From Trileptium ribeirensis (lineage: Eukaryota > Nematoda > Enoplea > Enoplida > Thoracostomopsidae), in NCBI GenBank assembly GCA_030248225.1, contig JASANE010018349.1:48429-112428 (forward strand): DNA of 64,000 bases, written 5' to 3'. A program made the position numbers and the translations under genes. This document shows, in pieces, positions 1 through 10,841 of this stretch (position 1 is the stretch's first letter; every line of letters starts with the position of its first letter). Below the pieces are notes generated by a model, which ran no database searches, had not been told where the DNA came from, and saw only the letters and a list, made by a program, of their open reading frames with translations.

Positions 1-545
1 CTTGAACCCTGAACTCATTAAAAATCTTAAAACCACCGTAAACTATTGACAACGTATCAAGTGTTTGTGCTGGTCTCTAGGTACCAAACCATCATATTCA
101 GCCTGCCAGGAAACTTCTACAGATAATTCTTGATGACCTGTACGCAGTGCGTAACCAAAACACTGATAAACTATATTCTGGAAATCCGGTTCATTGGCCC
201 TAAACCCATTGAAAATCCATGAAAAGCCATAAAATGCACACTGGACTCTAGTTAACCAAATCATTGTATTCATCATACCGAAAAACTGATAGACTATTTT
301 AATACCTTATGCACAATACATAATCGAACAAATGAAAACATTTTGAAAACGGGTTTGCCGCCCGTAAAGCCTCTTAAAAACAAGAAAATGTATAATATGG
401 TCAAATTGGACTCTAGGTAGGAAAACCATCGTAACCAGCGTGCTTGATGACCTATTAGACACTCATTATAAGGTAAAAACAAGCAGTAACATTGGGAAAT
501 TTGAAAAATCACTATTTCTAGCAAACGTTTAACAAACCATATTCG
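1..545. repeat. Diverged tandem repeat, period about 168 bp
   Basis: A block containing CTCTAGGTA/CTCTAGTTA followed by an AACCATCRT-like stretch recurs near 73, 241 and 409, exactly 168 bp apart each time. Between these landmarks a weaker similarity runs through, for example CCTGTACGCAGTGCGTAACC near 137 against CCTTATGCACAATACATAAT near 305. About three old copies are present and the left edge may lie outside the window. No coding signal is seen. Confidence 0.5.
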
Positions 546-1687
546 AACCCACAACGTCCCACAAAAAATTGTGGTGTGCAAAGTTATTGGTGGTATCTAT
601 TTTTTCAATGCAAGGTGTGTGTCGCGAGATATGAGCTGTGAAACATTGGTACCCGTATGACCAGATTTGACAAAATCGTTAAAAACCTGTTTTTTGACAT
701 TCATCCTTCCGAAAATGAGTTATGAATGACAGTTACAAACAAAGAAAGAAATTTTCACGATTTCTCCTCTAGCGGTTTCAGTGGAAACTCCGTTCGTTTC
801 GCTCGCTCCGTTTCAACTAAATACTGCGATCATAATTGACATGTTAGTAAATTCGACTGCAAGAGCTTCAGAGGTTCAAAATTATCGAAAAGAACTACCT
901 CAACGATGTGTTTTCATTCTTATTAATTCATCTTTCATGTGAGATCGGTATCGGGAATAGCGGTATAAAATTGTAATCTGCGAGCAGATTAGTGACAACC
1001 TTCCTTACGCCTTAATAATAATATATCGTGGGCCACGTGCGTAATGAATATGGCGGGATTAAACACATTCCGTGAAGCGTTCTTTTGGCTTGCTAAGCTA
1101 CATAGTTTCATGGGCCTAATCGAGGAACTTGAAAAAATTAGGTCCACCATTGATGTTATGATAGCGGGGATCGTAAGGGCACTACGTTCGGAAGTTGCGT
1201 TGTGCAACAGCGTCCCGTTATTACGCTTTTAAAAAGATCCATTATACGATAATTTATGCGTAATACAAACTATTTCTCGTCTCTATCTCATAATGGGACT
1301 CCCCGCTCGCTTTGTTTTAAAATATTAAAATAGCTTTGAAATTTTAATTTTTTTGAAAGTTATTTAAAATTTCGAAATTCTGTGTCTTCGTCATTTGAGG
1401 AGCAACCAAACACTCCAGTAGTTTGGCATTGCACTGCCCATACTTGTGAAATTTTAGTTCCGCTTTAACCTTGAGCTAGGCTTAGGAAAGTAAAGACTTT
1501 TGGGGTTCCTTGATTTGTCATGCGACCGGGCGTACCCTAGGTTTTCGCGATGAACATACATTTCACTAATATATCGCTGCACCACTGAGTGGAATTTGCA
1601 GCTTAGTGTCGTTTAGACTCGTTGAGCGAATAGTTAAGATATATTTTTGATTTTGCTCACTCGTTATTCTGATTAATGGCTTTGTAG
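546..1687. other. No convincing gene; expected place of the missing SPRYD7 first exon
   Basis: I searched this stretch for an N-terminal exon in phase with the exon at 1688, which needs one leading nucleotide (probably G) from the exon before, and for a cysteine-rich start like that of vertebrate SPRYD7. None was found. Overlapping short ORFs on both strands at 989-1232 look like chance. The first coding exon may be very diverged or may lie left of the window. Confidence 0.4.
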
Positions 1688-1804
1688 GAAAGAATGTTGT
1701 AATAATAAAGAATGGACAGCGCATATGTGGTTCTGGTGCAGCTCTTTGTAACACTCAATTATCTCAAAACAAAGCATATTTCGAAGTCAAAATCCAGCAA
1801 GAAG
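1688..1804 (+). CDS. SPRYD7: SPRYD7 coding exon, N-terminal half of the SPRY core
   Basis: The exon follows the acceptor TTTGTAG at 1681-1687. It starts with the last two bases of a split codon, then reads KNVVIIKNGQRICGSGAALC and on through NKAYFEVKIQQE. It ends with a G at 1804, before the donor GTTAGC. The reading matches the segment of vertebrate SPRYD7 that starts at TDVVIVKNGRRICG. The donor has a T at +3 in place of the usual purine, like the exon ending at 9131. The opposite-strand ORF over this exon is a shadow. Confidence 0.88.
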
Positions 1805-4800
1805 GTTAGCAAATAACTGTCTAGAAGCTATTACTGTCAAAATATAAACTTCGTGTATCTCTGATTTATATATTGCATACCTTTATGGGCAGGAATTAAC
1901 GCAAATTTTTCGGGAATCGTTCGCGAACAGTTTACGAAAACTCGCAGATAGCAATTGAACAGCTTATAATTTTTCACGAATCACTCGTAGTGGTTTATTT
2001 CAGACGTAACTGTATATTACTTTGGCTGACGTTTTCGATGCGGATTTGTTACTTCCATGAGTGCTATTCCGTTATTCGTTGAAACACGTATAATTTGACA
2101 TAAGCTAAAATGGTGTAAATGTGAAATCTGCTTTTATAATATTGTCTGTGTTCAGTCGCTTGGTTATAAGTAACTTTCGGTGCTTTTAGAACGGTCTGTA
2201 TATATTTTTGGTAGCTATAATATATACATATACCAGGGAATAACCGGAACCGAAATTTACCGGAACCGGAACCCGGTCTTCGAAATTTATATATAGTAAA
2301 ACAGATGATGGAAGAAATGAAGGTATAGTAGATTTAAAATGCATTAAAAATAACTTTTACATTAAACTTAATGTATTGCGATGGTATTATTGCCTTTCTG
2401 AAACTTTAAAGAGACTGAGGAAGCTAATAATGTTTATTTATCGATCAAATATGTCGGTTTCTGGACATTCAGAGCAAAAAATGTCTTCCACTATACACCA
2501 TTGCGTATACTGCGTCAAATCGAATGTGCTTACAAAGCTTGGAGCTTAGAATACACACTTTCGCCTTGTCTCCAGTCGCCTCCCTTTACTACACAAGCGT
2601 TTGTTGCATGTTCTTCTGTAGGAAACTTAAAATTATTGGTTTATATGATTCTAAGAGAAAATAATAGATAGAAGGTAATTTTCTGATAAGTGGTCAGAGA
2701 CACTGTTTAGGCTAGTGTTGGACAAACAGTGCCCGTCAGTTAGATCATAATGATGATAACTTTCTAATCAGAATGCTATAAATGAGACACACTGTGACGC
2801 TGCTCGCACAGTTTCACTAAATACAGTTCATTGCCAAGAAAGCAGTTTCTAGCTGCGTTGCAGATGACGTTAATTTACTTCAATTTAGACTGATTTACCA
2901 AGTTTACAAGCGCACTGGCGGGTGCTAACGCAATTTATTTTAGCCAAGCATACCCTAAGTACTTCTGCGTAAGCCATACTCTGTTACCGAGTTGGACCGG
3001 TTTAATTCAAACCTATCCCACTGACTTCTGGATGTGTAAAATAGCTGCTACAAGCATCGACCTGGCTTTCATTTAACAAACTCTTGCGGGTTATTATGAA
3101 AAATTCCTGCTCAAATTATGTGCCCTACTTACGTTTCACACGGCAAATTGGTTAACTAATCTTTTCTTTTGCTTGGTTGTATTGGAGCTTGATCATTGTA
3201 TAATATATATTACATATGTTTGGATTACAGGATGAAGCAAAAAAACGTGGAAAACAAAATTTTTAAACCGGAATTCCGGTTGCGGTATGGTTTTTGCCCT
3301 TTTCCGGAACAAGATTTTCGCCGGAACCGGAACCCGAATTCTGGTTACTCCCTGACATATACATTGGTATGGGCATTTGGAGTCCGACACGGCTGTACGA
3401 TATGTCTTTAGAAGTTTCCAAGCACTATATGACCGACTGTCGCTTAACCTGATTTAGTTAAACAATTCATTCTGACGTCACTTTTATATTTGGGTATGCG
3501 TTGTTTTCTGGACCTTCAGATAATGCATAGGTTTTGTGACGCGAAGAATACAATGGTGGCGCTTCTTAGCTTCTGTCAGACGAGTACTTTGAGGTATAAG
3601 AGATTTTAGAAATTCTAGAGTGGTATATACGACGAATACAAATCTGTTATGGATCAGTAAGCATAATGATAACCACAGAAGGTCCATGCTCGCGCCGTTT
3701 TACTTTCGCTTGCTAGATACTTGTAATGTTATTAAAATGATTTGGCCATTATTTCAGAGGCATTGGGTATAAAAATTTCTTGAAGATAATGAATCTGCGG
3801 TTTGGGTCTTACTTAAGCTCAACGTTTAAGTTCCGCTAAACAGCTCATTATTTGAGTTTGAGGACTGGTTTATCAGGGGATGGGCCGCTGTTCAGAGATA
3901 TTGTGACCTCAGTTATTTTTACCTTTCCAGGACCCTACAGGTAGTTTTCCATATAGCTGTAAATCTGATCGTTTTGAACATAATACATCATAAGCTGTAA
4001 TAGTGGATCTAGGGAAAACGTGTTTTATTGAAGTACTAATATCGTACTGTTATACTTTGGTCTAATGTATACTTATCGTGCTGTTATATTCTGCTCTAAT
4101 GTTCGTAAATTTATTTTTATGTTTATACTTTGTATATATTTTTAGTTCTAGTTATATAGGCGCACTGAGCTGATGTTCTCCAGTACATTATTTAGAAAAC
4201 AAATTCAACATCATCACTTTACCCCTTTCAAAAGGTCACCCTCAAATCGATTTTCCCGGTAGTTCTCAAGCAGATTGGGATAAACGACCTTATGTACGAC
4301 ATGAAACTAATATTTCTCGTTGCAGATTTTTTAGTGTTCACGTTAAATCATCTCTGCAAAACAATGTTTGAAATTAACAAGGGTGATGGGTTATACAGTA
4401 AATTTTCAATCATAATCAGGTATTGCAAAGCATCGCTTTCATACAAAAACGAGTGTAAATACAAGCAGAATATTGCTTTAACGAGCATTTTACTAACGTT
4501 TTTGTGCTTTTATTTAAGTTTCTGTATAACCTGCATATACACCTGCTAAAACCATGTAGCGGCTTCCCAGAACGATTCTCCGAAGTATTATTTTAAAAAA
4601 TGGACAAAACGGAAATTGAATAATATCGCTATAAACTGCGAATAGTATGTAATACCAAACCTGCAGTCTTGCTATCGGTTAACCCGTTCTCCTGCAAGCA
4701 ATGCTTTGCGTTTTTGAATAATTATATTGATTTCATGAGACATCTCCGAATTCAAATGTCCAGTATTAGCTGCCTTATGGTGTCACGAGAGGAGTTAATT

Positions 4801-7800
4801 TGCTGGTCTGGACACGGATTAAATTTCGCCCAGTTTTATTTGTGTAAAAATGTTCACGTCTGTGTCAGATTGCAAATTTTTTCAGCCATTACATGCATAT
4901 TTATGGCATAACGCGTAGCCAAAGTATAAGAAAATGCGGATTTTGTAAGCTTTTGTACCGTTGTGTAACATAATAAATACATAAGCTACAGGAGAGACAT
5001 GAATTTATGAGCCATTACATGCATATTTATGGCATAACGCGTAGCCAAAGTATAAGAAAATGCGGATTTTGTAAGCTTTTGTACCGTTGTGTAACATAAT
5101 AAATACATAAGCTACAGGAGAGACATGAATTTATTAAATAGTGTTACAGCCTTACAATTTTGTTGTAATATCTTTCAGTATGAACATAGAAACGCCAGTT
5201 AAATCTCACATGCCATGGATCCTCCATCTAGGAATTTTGTTTATCCGATGTATCGCTTACGAACTTATGTGCTTGCCTGCACCGATCGAAATTTGTTTTG
5301 ACCAATATTTTCAACGTACGTACCTATTATTATGGTAGTTATATAAACTTTGTTGAAATACTTTGTTTTCGACGGGACCACACAGTGAAATAGTTAAAGT
5401 TGTCTCAATTGTCAATGTATTAAATTATTTGTGAGGTATAGCACCTAATGATCGTGGTAATGCGTTTCTCCATTTTTATTGGCTGTGCAGTTTATAACGG
5501 GGTAACTAACATTGTTCTTTATATTGAAGGCATGTGGGGAATCGGGCTTGCTACTCGTGATGTGGACTTGAATACTGTACCGTTAGGTACCGACTGCAAT
5601 GCCGTGGTACTCCGAGAAGATGGCAATGTGTACTACGACAACTCGATAGTTGGAACGCTGACGGAACGGCCAGAAGAAGGCGACATTTTGGTAAGTATTG
5701 TCGCCTTTTAAATTCAAAAATTATATACTTCTCGAATGCTGGCAAACTTGTAGCGATACGTTCAGGTACCAGAGAACTAAAATTTGTAACGAAATGACAT
5801 ATCGGAAATGCTAAATTTTTTGTTCGAATTTGAGACGAAATTTCGGTGAGGGGCAGAGCAAAAGTTGGATATGCAGGACAAATGCTGGGTGAGCAAACAG
5901 AACGAAAGATTTGGGCGGGATCTATTTTGGGTACGTAGTTCCCTCAATTTGAATGGCATCGAGAAAAATATCCCCATGTTGTAAAAACAGTAGAACGTAA
6001 ATGTTCCAATATCATTTCCGAATCCTCGATTGCATGCTAAAGGATGGTTGTTGTGGAACAACTTTGAGATCTCTACTGATGTACTTGACTGTAATTGTGT
6101 AGTTTGGAAATAAACTTTATAATAAAGTACGGATCAACTTTATGGGCAATAGACAGCAAATTATTACAGATCCTTGTATAGCTGGGGCGCAGCAACAGGG
6201 GCCAACTTTTTAACCAGAGAGGCCACCATAAGACGGCCACTTATGTATTCTGTTGCCGATCCAACTTTGCGCAGCGAACTCTGTCCATGCTATATTTCGT
6301 CATTTCTCGTGTCAATCAGAATTTTATAACAAATCGGTTATACTGACAAAATGTTTCAGCCTATGCTTGTTACACGAAGTTTTGCTTGTGCACACCGCTG
6401 TCCTGGTAAAAATATAACGTTGGAGAACGATATATCAATGCCCTGGTGAAGAACATGTTATTGTATTAATTTCGTGACACCATTTGTTAGTTCTCATTGC
6501 ATATAATAATTGTGAGTTTCAAGTTTTGTGATATGAGTTAGCGTAAAACACATATTTTGCCATGGATGTTAAAAATTCCATAGGATTTGTTGCGTGTACA
6601 ATTCGTCAAATGAACCATTCATTTTTGTCACTGCCGTCAAGCTATGACATGTTCTTGAAATTTTATTATGCACCATTCGAACTGCATTGACAAGCTTAAG
6701 GCGTTATTGTCATTTATGTGAATTCCTAAGCTTAAGTCGCTAACCCAAGAATCGATTACGTTGATTTTGCAACTATTCTACTCAATCTGTCAATGTGGTT
6801 TGAATTGAATATTAAATAATAGATTTATTGAGAAAATTGTTTTCGAACATTTTGGGTAACACAGAGGACCCAAAAAAATTGGAAAAATATCATAAAAACG
6901 ACCGAAATGGAAGTTTCCTCAACCACTTCGTCCAACTAAGTCTAAATGTACTAAAATTACTGGCTTTTCTTCAAAATATTCCAATTTCGGCCAGAGGGGC
7001 TAGCAGGGAAGAAATATTTCGTCAGATATACAGAAATGGATTTTTCCTGGAAACTGCCCAACTCCAAAATAGTCAGTTATTAAAGATACAGCGACACTTT
7101 TGCTCTTAAATATGGCCGAAGCAGAAATTTTTTGAAAGCCTCGTTTAGATAGGTCAATTGTTACCAAAATTATCGCAGTATCTTTAAAATTGATTTAATT
7201 TGGGGCCATCGGATTCCATAAATACTCCAAGGTGTATGTTTCTAAACTACAGTCGCGCCCAAAAATAAGTGCAATCGAAATTTCGTTTCATCGAAAATAA
7301 TTGAAATATTTCAAGTTTAAAACATCTTACTGTGCCAAAGTCGAAATCGGTCGAAATTTTGTTTAATCAAAATTGATCGATCATTTTGCTCTTAATTCTG
7401 GCCGTGCCTGTAGCTGTACACTGTATATATATAGCAGTACTCTGAACTGCTGTAACAGTACTCGCCACAAGGGACCGCTGATTGCTCGTGATAAAATAAA
7501 GTTTTATTTTGAAATTTTATAGTTCTTTGTTCTCTCGCTGCTGACTCACTCGTAAGGGTACTGTCAATTATTGTGGTGAGTACTGTATCTACAACATAAG
7601 ATATAGCGGGCTAAATTAGTAGTAGCGTTGACTTCACTAAACGAGATGAACATAATATACGATCCTGTGTTTTTTGTAAAAATATTTTGAATTCCATGGT
7701 AACCAGGCATCAAAGTGGCAAACGGCTTGAAATACTCGCCTGAAATACCTCGCGGTGCGAACGAACTAATGTCGAATGAATTTCGGATAAATTTCTACTG

Positions 7801-10552
7801 AAATTTGAACTTCGAAGAAAATTTGGATCGAACCTGATTCTTACATGTCGCCGGACTTTTTGGGCATGTTTATTTTCGAGGGAAAACCAAAATTTAGGGA
7901 AAATTTTTCTGCTATAGTTCATATTTCCAAGTCATTCTTTAAAATGGTGTTCTAGACAAGAAGTAAAGTGCTATTAATTTTTAGATAATATAAATATAAT
8001 GCCTTAATAATAACAATAGAAACCTTTTTTATTTGAAATGCTATTTACTCCTTTAATAAAAATCAATCTTTTAGGCTCTATATTTTCACGGAATGTAAGT
8101 GGACTTTCTTCCTTTGCGGTTGAATTTAGGTGTATTAACTCGTCTTTTATTTAAAATTTGCTTATGCATTCATTCTATCATTAAATTTTGTAACCGGTAC
8201 ACCGGAAGTCAGTAAGCCGTTCCCTAAGTTTAGAGCTCGCAATGATGTCAGTAAGCCATTGCCTAAGTTTAGAGCTCGCAATGATGGCCTTAACGCATGA
8301 TGCAAATTACACAAATTTTCCGCATATCGATATGCTATTTGCTAAAAAACTTCTTTGTTGTTATCTGGCTAATCCAAAGTGGGGGCGGGGGCCCCCGGCA
8401 TTTCGGCTGCCCCCGGCAAAGCTGAGGTACAGCCCGGCTCGTACCCTCCGGCAAAAATTCGGGTACCTCCCGGCTCAAGGCCCCTGTTGAGAAAAGTGAA
8501 CATCTAAACGCGACTAAATCCGGCAAAAAATTGTCCCCCCCGGCAAAATCCGGCACCCCCGGCTATAACTTCCGAGGTTTGGACTAGCCAGGTTATTGTA
8601 ATAAATAATTGATTTAGTGTAATGCGAGGGTTTTGGGTATGTGGGATACTAGCATGCGGGAGAATTTAACGATGATGGCGGTTTTGAAAAGTGGGAGTTA
8701 CCGCAGTCGTCGAAGGAACTTCATTGTTTCTGGCAATGGCTGTACACAGAAACATAATCAAACGGAACTAAATTGGACTGTACGTGGTCGATGACGAACG
8801 TAATTTCATTGGGACGTCGAATCTAGTCGACGAATAGAGAAGCGGTTTAGCCTAAGTTTGGGCGAAATTTATCTCTGGATGTGAGACGCAGTGTCAGCTT
8901 AACGCGAACTTAGTAGCGCAGTTTCGCCAGGACTCGAACGAATACGTCAGTTTTTGCGTATATTCGCTTGCCTTATTCACTTCTTATCTTTTTACCAGTG
9001 GCTTATGTCTATAATTTATTTGTAGGGGCTTTCTTATGATCACGAATTTATCAATTTCTATGTCGACGGTGAATTCACAGATTGCTCAGTAGCTGCTCCA
9101 CGTGCGAAAGCTTTTTATCCAATGGTTTACGGTTAGCTATAATTTCGTATTATATATACTTTCGCTGTTACTTTTACTACAAATGTTTCACTCTCATACT
9201 TTGTCAGTCGCAAGATTCTGCGTAATATTTAGTAATTGCAGTTTTCTTTGAGACTTTTAATTATTTAGATCAAATTATATTATATTGTCCCTTGTTCTAC
9301 CACTACAACCGCACATATTTCTTGTGGCTTTAAATATGTTCGGCAACACTTATTCATTCATTGTTTACACAGTATTAAAATTGGCTTTATATATGGCAAC
9401 AGTGATTCGAACTGCACTCGCGACCTTGGCTATTCATATGTCACACTGAAATTAGATCATATACAAGCTGAATGTGGTATTGGAAGACTATGTGTAACTA
9501 AGATATAGCTGCGAAATACTATACTTCTGGTAACCTGCTGTATCTTTTGGCTACAATTATTGGTGTCCGTTTTATCCACATGAGGTACAGTGCACGTAAT
9601 ACATGTATATTAACAGATTTACTTATGAAAATATTCGTATTGCATTTGCAATAGTATCTTTATGGCTAGCGTAGTCGAAATTAGAGTTTCATTTGCTTTT
9701 TACTTCCCATATTAGTATGGTCAGTACATCACAGTCCAATTCAGCACATTACAATCCCGTCGCACAACTTCCTTGTGTTGCGGCTGCAATGTTTTTCAAT
9801 AGCAAAACAGTAAGTAAATATCCAGAAAGAATTTTTTTACCAACAGGTAAACAGTCTTCTTTGCACTAATGTTACAAAGCTGAAAGTCGTGACTATTGAG
9901 GGACAATAAATCATATTTATCCCAGCTTCTCCGTTTCTTACGCTATGGCAATACCATATTTCACGCAATGTGTTTACACAGCTAAAATCAGATATTTCGC
10001 AAAATTAGCATCTGTTCAATTGCTATTAACGATTTTTTCGCGAACCATTTGCTTATATTTCGGTCCGTAATTGTTCATTGGACGTGGGAACCGTTTTGAA
10101 TACTGACGGCTCTGGTCCACGCACAGCGCATGAATACATGAAATACTAAAGTTTAATTTTTCATTCTATTTTCTACTATTATTAGTATCCTGATTTATCT
10201 ACACGTTGCAGATCAAGATTAATGCAGAATTAACAAAATAAAATTATGAGAATGACTGAAAGGGTTGACGTTGATCAAGCAAAAATTTTGCAATAGAAAT
10301 TGCTGCATCAACTTTTTATTTTAATGTTTAGGTTATTATCTACAGTCACGCTCATAATAAAAAGCAAATTTTCTCGAATTCTCGAAAAGTTCGCGAAAAA
10401 TTAATATTTATAATGTGAATTTATAATCATTGACTATGTATATTTATGTTCTAGTTGACAACTCCTCAATATTGGATATGTTCTTTTCACACTTTCAAAA
10501 TCCCGTTCCAGTTGGTTTCCACGCAATTATGATGGAGCAAACTATTTTATAG
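1688..10552 (+). CDS. SPRYD7: SPRYD7 orthologue, four coding exons, 5' end missing
   Basis: Four exons at 1688-1804, 5530-5690, 9026-9131 and 10455-10552 join in consistent phase to give about 160 residues ending in a normal stop. The product matches the SPRY-domain protein SPRYD7 (CLLD6/C13orf1 family) from about residue 37 of the 196-residue human protein to its end. Landmarks in order are VVIIKNGQRICGSG, YFEVKIQQ, MWGIGLAT, VPLGTD, the EEGD turn, GLSYDH, FYPMVYVDNSSILD and a C-terminal VPVGFHAIMMEQTIL. SPRYD7 is a single-SPRY, probably cytosolic protein of poorly known function, so a protein-interaction role is inferred from the fold only. Introns are 3.7, 3.3 and 1.3 kb and are full of transposons. 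The missing part is the short N-terminal exon. No frameshift or internal stop is seen, so the gene looks functional. Confidence 0.9.
2234..3354. mobile_element. Non-autonomous hAT-type DNA transposon, 1.1 kb, in the SPRYD7 intron
   Basis: The ends are inverted repeats starting CAGGGA: the left end reads CAGGGAATAACCGGAACCG, and the right end, read on the other strand, starts CAGGGAGTAACCAGAATTC. Both ends are rich in CCGGAACCGG. The octamer ACATATAC lies directly outside both ends, at 2226-2233 and 3355-3362. An 8-bp target duplication with CAGGG-type termini is diagnostic of the hAT superfamily. No transposase frame is visible inside, so it depended on an autonomous partner. The perfect duplication suggests a rather recent insertion. 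Direction of the element is arbitrary. Confidence 0.85.
4884..5135. repeat. Perfect tandem duplication, 2 x 126 bp
   Basis: The block beginning AGCCATTACATGCATATTTA at 4884 is repeated from 5010. I see no difference between the copies over 125-126 bp. It sits in the SPRYD7 intron about 400 bp before the next exon. Perfect identity means a very recent duplication or an assembly artefact. Confidence 0.9.
5530..5690 (+). CDS. SPRYD7: SPRYD7 coding exon, central SPRY strands
   Basis: The exon opens with GC, completing the glycine codon split from 1804, and reads MWGIGLATRDVDLNTVPLGT and on to RPEEGDIL. It ends at 5690 in phase 0 before the strong donor GTAAGT. The WGIG(V/L)AT and PLG motifs and the acidic turn before GD are the parts most conserved with vertebrate SPRYD7. 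A longer ORF from 5448 is intron read-through and is not the true start. Confidence 0.92.
7250..7410. mobile_element. Tc1/mariner-type MITE with TA duplication
   Basis: The inverted ends are CAGTCGCGCCCAAAAATAAG on the left and, read on the other strand, CAGGCACGGCCAGAATTAAG on the right. TA dinucleotides lie at 7248-7249 and 7411-7412. The length is about 161 bp with an AT-rich interior and no coding capacity. CAGTCRCGCCCAAAA-type ends with a TA duplication are typical of mariner/Tc1-derived MITEs. Isolated single ends of the same type lie near 10343 and 11093. Confidence 0.75.
8208..8285. repeat. 39-bp tandem duplication
   Basis: GTCAGTAAGCCGTTCCCTAA and what follows at 8208-8246 is repeated at 8247-8285 with two base differences near the middle (CGTTC against CATTG). 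It lies in a SPRYD7 intron. Confidence 0.85.
8365..8591. mobile_element. GC-rich MITE with 5-bp target duplication
   Basis: The terminal inverted repeats are CTGGCTAATCCAAA on the left and, read on the other strand, CTGGCTAGTCCAAA on the right. GTTAT lies directly outside both ends (8360-8364 and 8592-8596). The interior carries CCCCCGGCA/CCGGCAAA motifs, making it a sharp GC island in an AT-rich intron. No ORF is credible. The superfamily is uncertain. Confidence 0.7.
9026..9131 (+). CDS. SPRYD7: SPRYD7 coding exon, GLSYDH to FYPMVY
   Basis: After the acceptor TTATTTGTAG the exon reads GLSYDHEFINFYVDGEFTDC and on to KAFYPMVY, ending with one base (G) of a split valine codon before the donor GTTAGC. 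It aligns with the GITYDHVELNVYLNG to YPVVYVDDS segment of the vertebrate protein, and the intron position inside the YV codon pair joins perfectly with 10455. It was missed as a long ORF because it is only 35 codons. Confidence 0.9.
9132..10454 (+). other. SPRYD7: Last SPRYD7 intron, nothing else recognised
   Basis: This 1.3-kb AT-rich intron runs from GTTAGC to TATGTTCTAG. It holds a lone mariner-like end (CAGTCACGCTCATAATAAAA at 10343), TTCGCGAA-type inverted motifs near 10030 and 10390 related to those in the 18.3- and 20.8-kb elements, and no other feature. Confidence 0.6.
10455..10552 (+). CDS. SPRYD7: SPRYD7 terminal coding exon with stop
   Basis: Completing the valine split at 9131, it reads VDNSSILDMFFSHFQNPVPV, then GFHAIMMEQTIL and a TAG at 10550-10552. 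The vertebrate counterpart has VDDSAILDCQF, then PPGFEKILFEQQIF, so both order and C-terminal length agree. An ORF on the opposite strand here is a shadow. Confidence 0.9.
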
Positions 10553-10835
10553 AATTGATTTGTTGCATTTGATTTATTCATGACTTTGCGTGGATTCGTG
10601 GATAAAGAGATTATATTCCGAACGACTTGTGTCGCGGAGAATGTAGAAAGCGATTCATTATCAAGTCTGCAAGTACTGCGGTCGATGATTAAAAATACGT
10701 CTAGTTTTGCAACGAAGATTGTATGCACACTAAATCCTGTATAGTACTGTAAAATGGCTATTGTTATTGCGAAATATACAGTATACCATAATTATGACAA
10801 ACGTAACTGACTACTTGTGAGTTTTAGAACTGAAA

Positions 10836-10841
10836 AATAAA
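10836..10841 (+). promoter_or_regulatory. SPRYD7: Possible SPRYD7 polyadenylation signal AATAAA
   Basis: An AATAAA lies 284 bp after the SPRYD7 stop. It is the canonical hexamer on the coding strand at a plausible 3' UTR distance. AATAAA is common by chance in such AT-rich DNA, so confidence is modest. Confidence 0.35.

Larger units (their letters stand above)
1805..5529 (+). other. SPRYD7: SPRYD7 intron between the first two visible exons
   Basis: This 3.7-kb intron runs from GTTAGC to an acceptor at TTGAAG (5529). It contains a hAT-type element at 2234-3354 and a perfect 126-bp tandem duplication at 4884-5135. The rest is AT-rich sequence with short chance ORFs, for example 4292-4549 and 4669-4911, with no recognisable family. 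The acceptor has a poor polypyrimidine tract, but the protein alignment fixes it. Confidence 0.8.
5691..9025 (+). other. SPRYD7: SPRYD7 intron holding two MITEs and a small duplication
   Basis: The intron is 3.3 kb, GTAAGT to TTTGTAG. It contains a Tc1/mariner-type MITE (7250-7410), a 39-bp tandem duplication (8208-8285) and a GC-rich MITE (8365-8591). The ORFs at 5777-6061, 6828-7109 and 7710-7922 show no family resemblance and are taken as chance or old repeat sequence. Confidence 0.75.

Noticed and set aside
5448..5529. Upstream ATG as start of SPRYD7
   Set aside because: The exon at 1688 supplies the preceding conserved residues, so this stretch is intron read-through.
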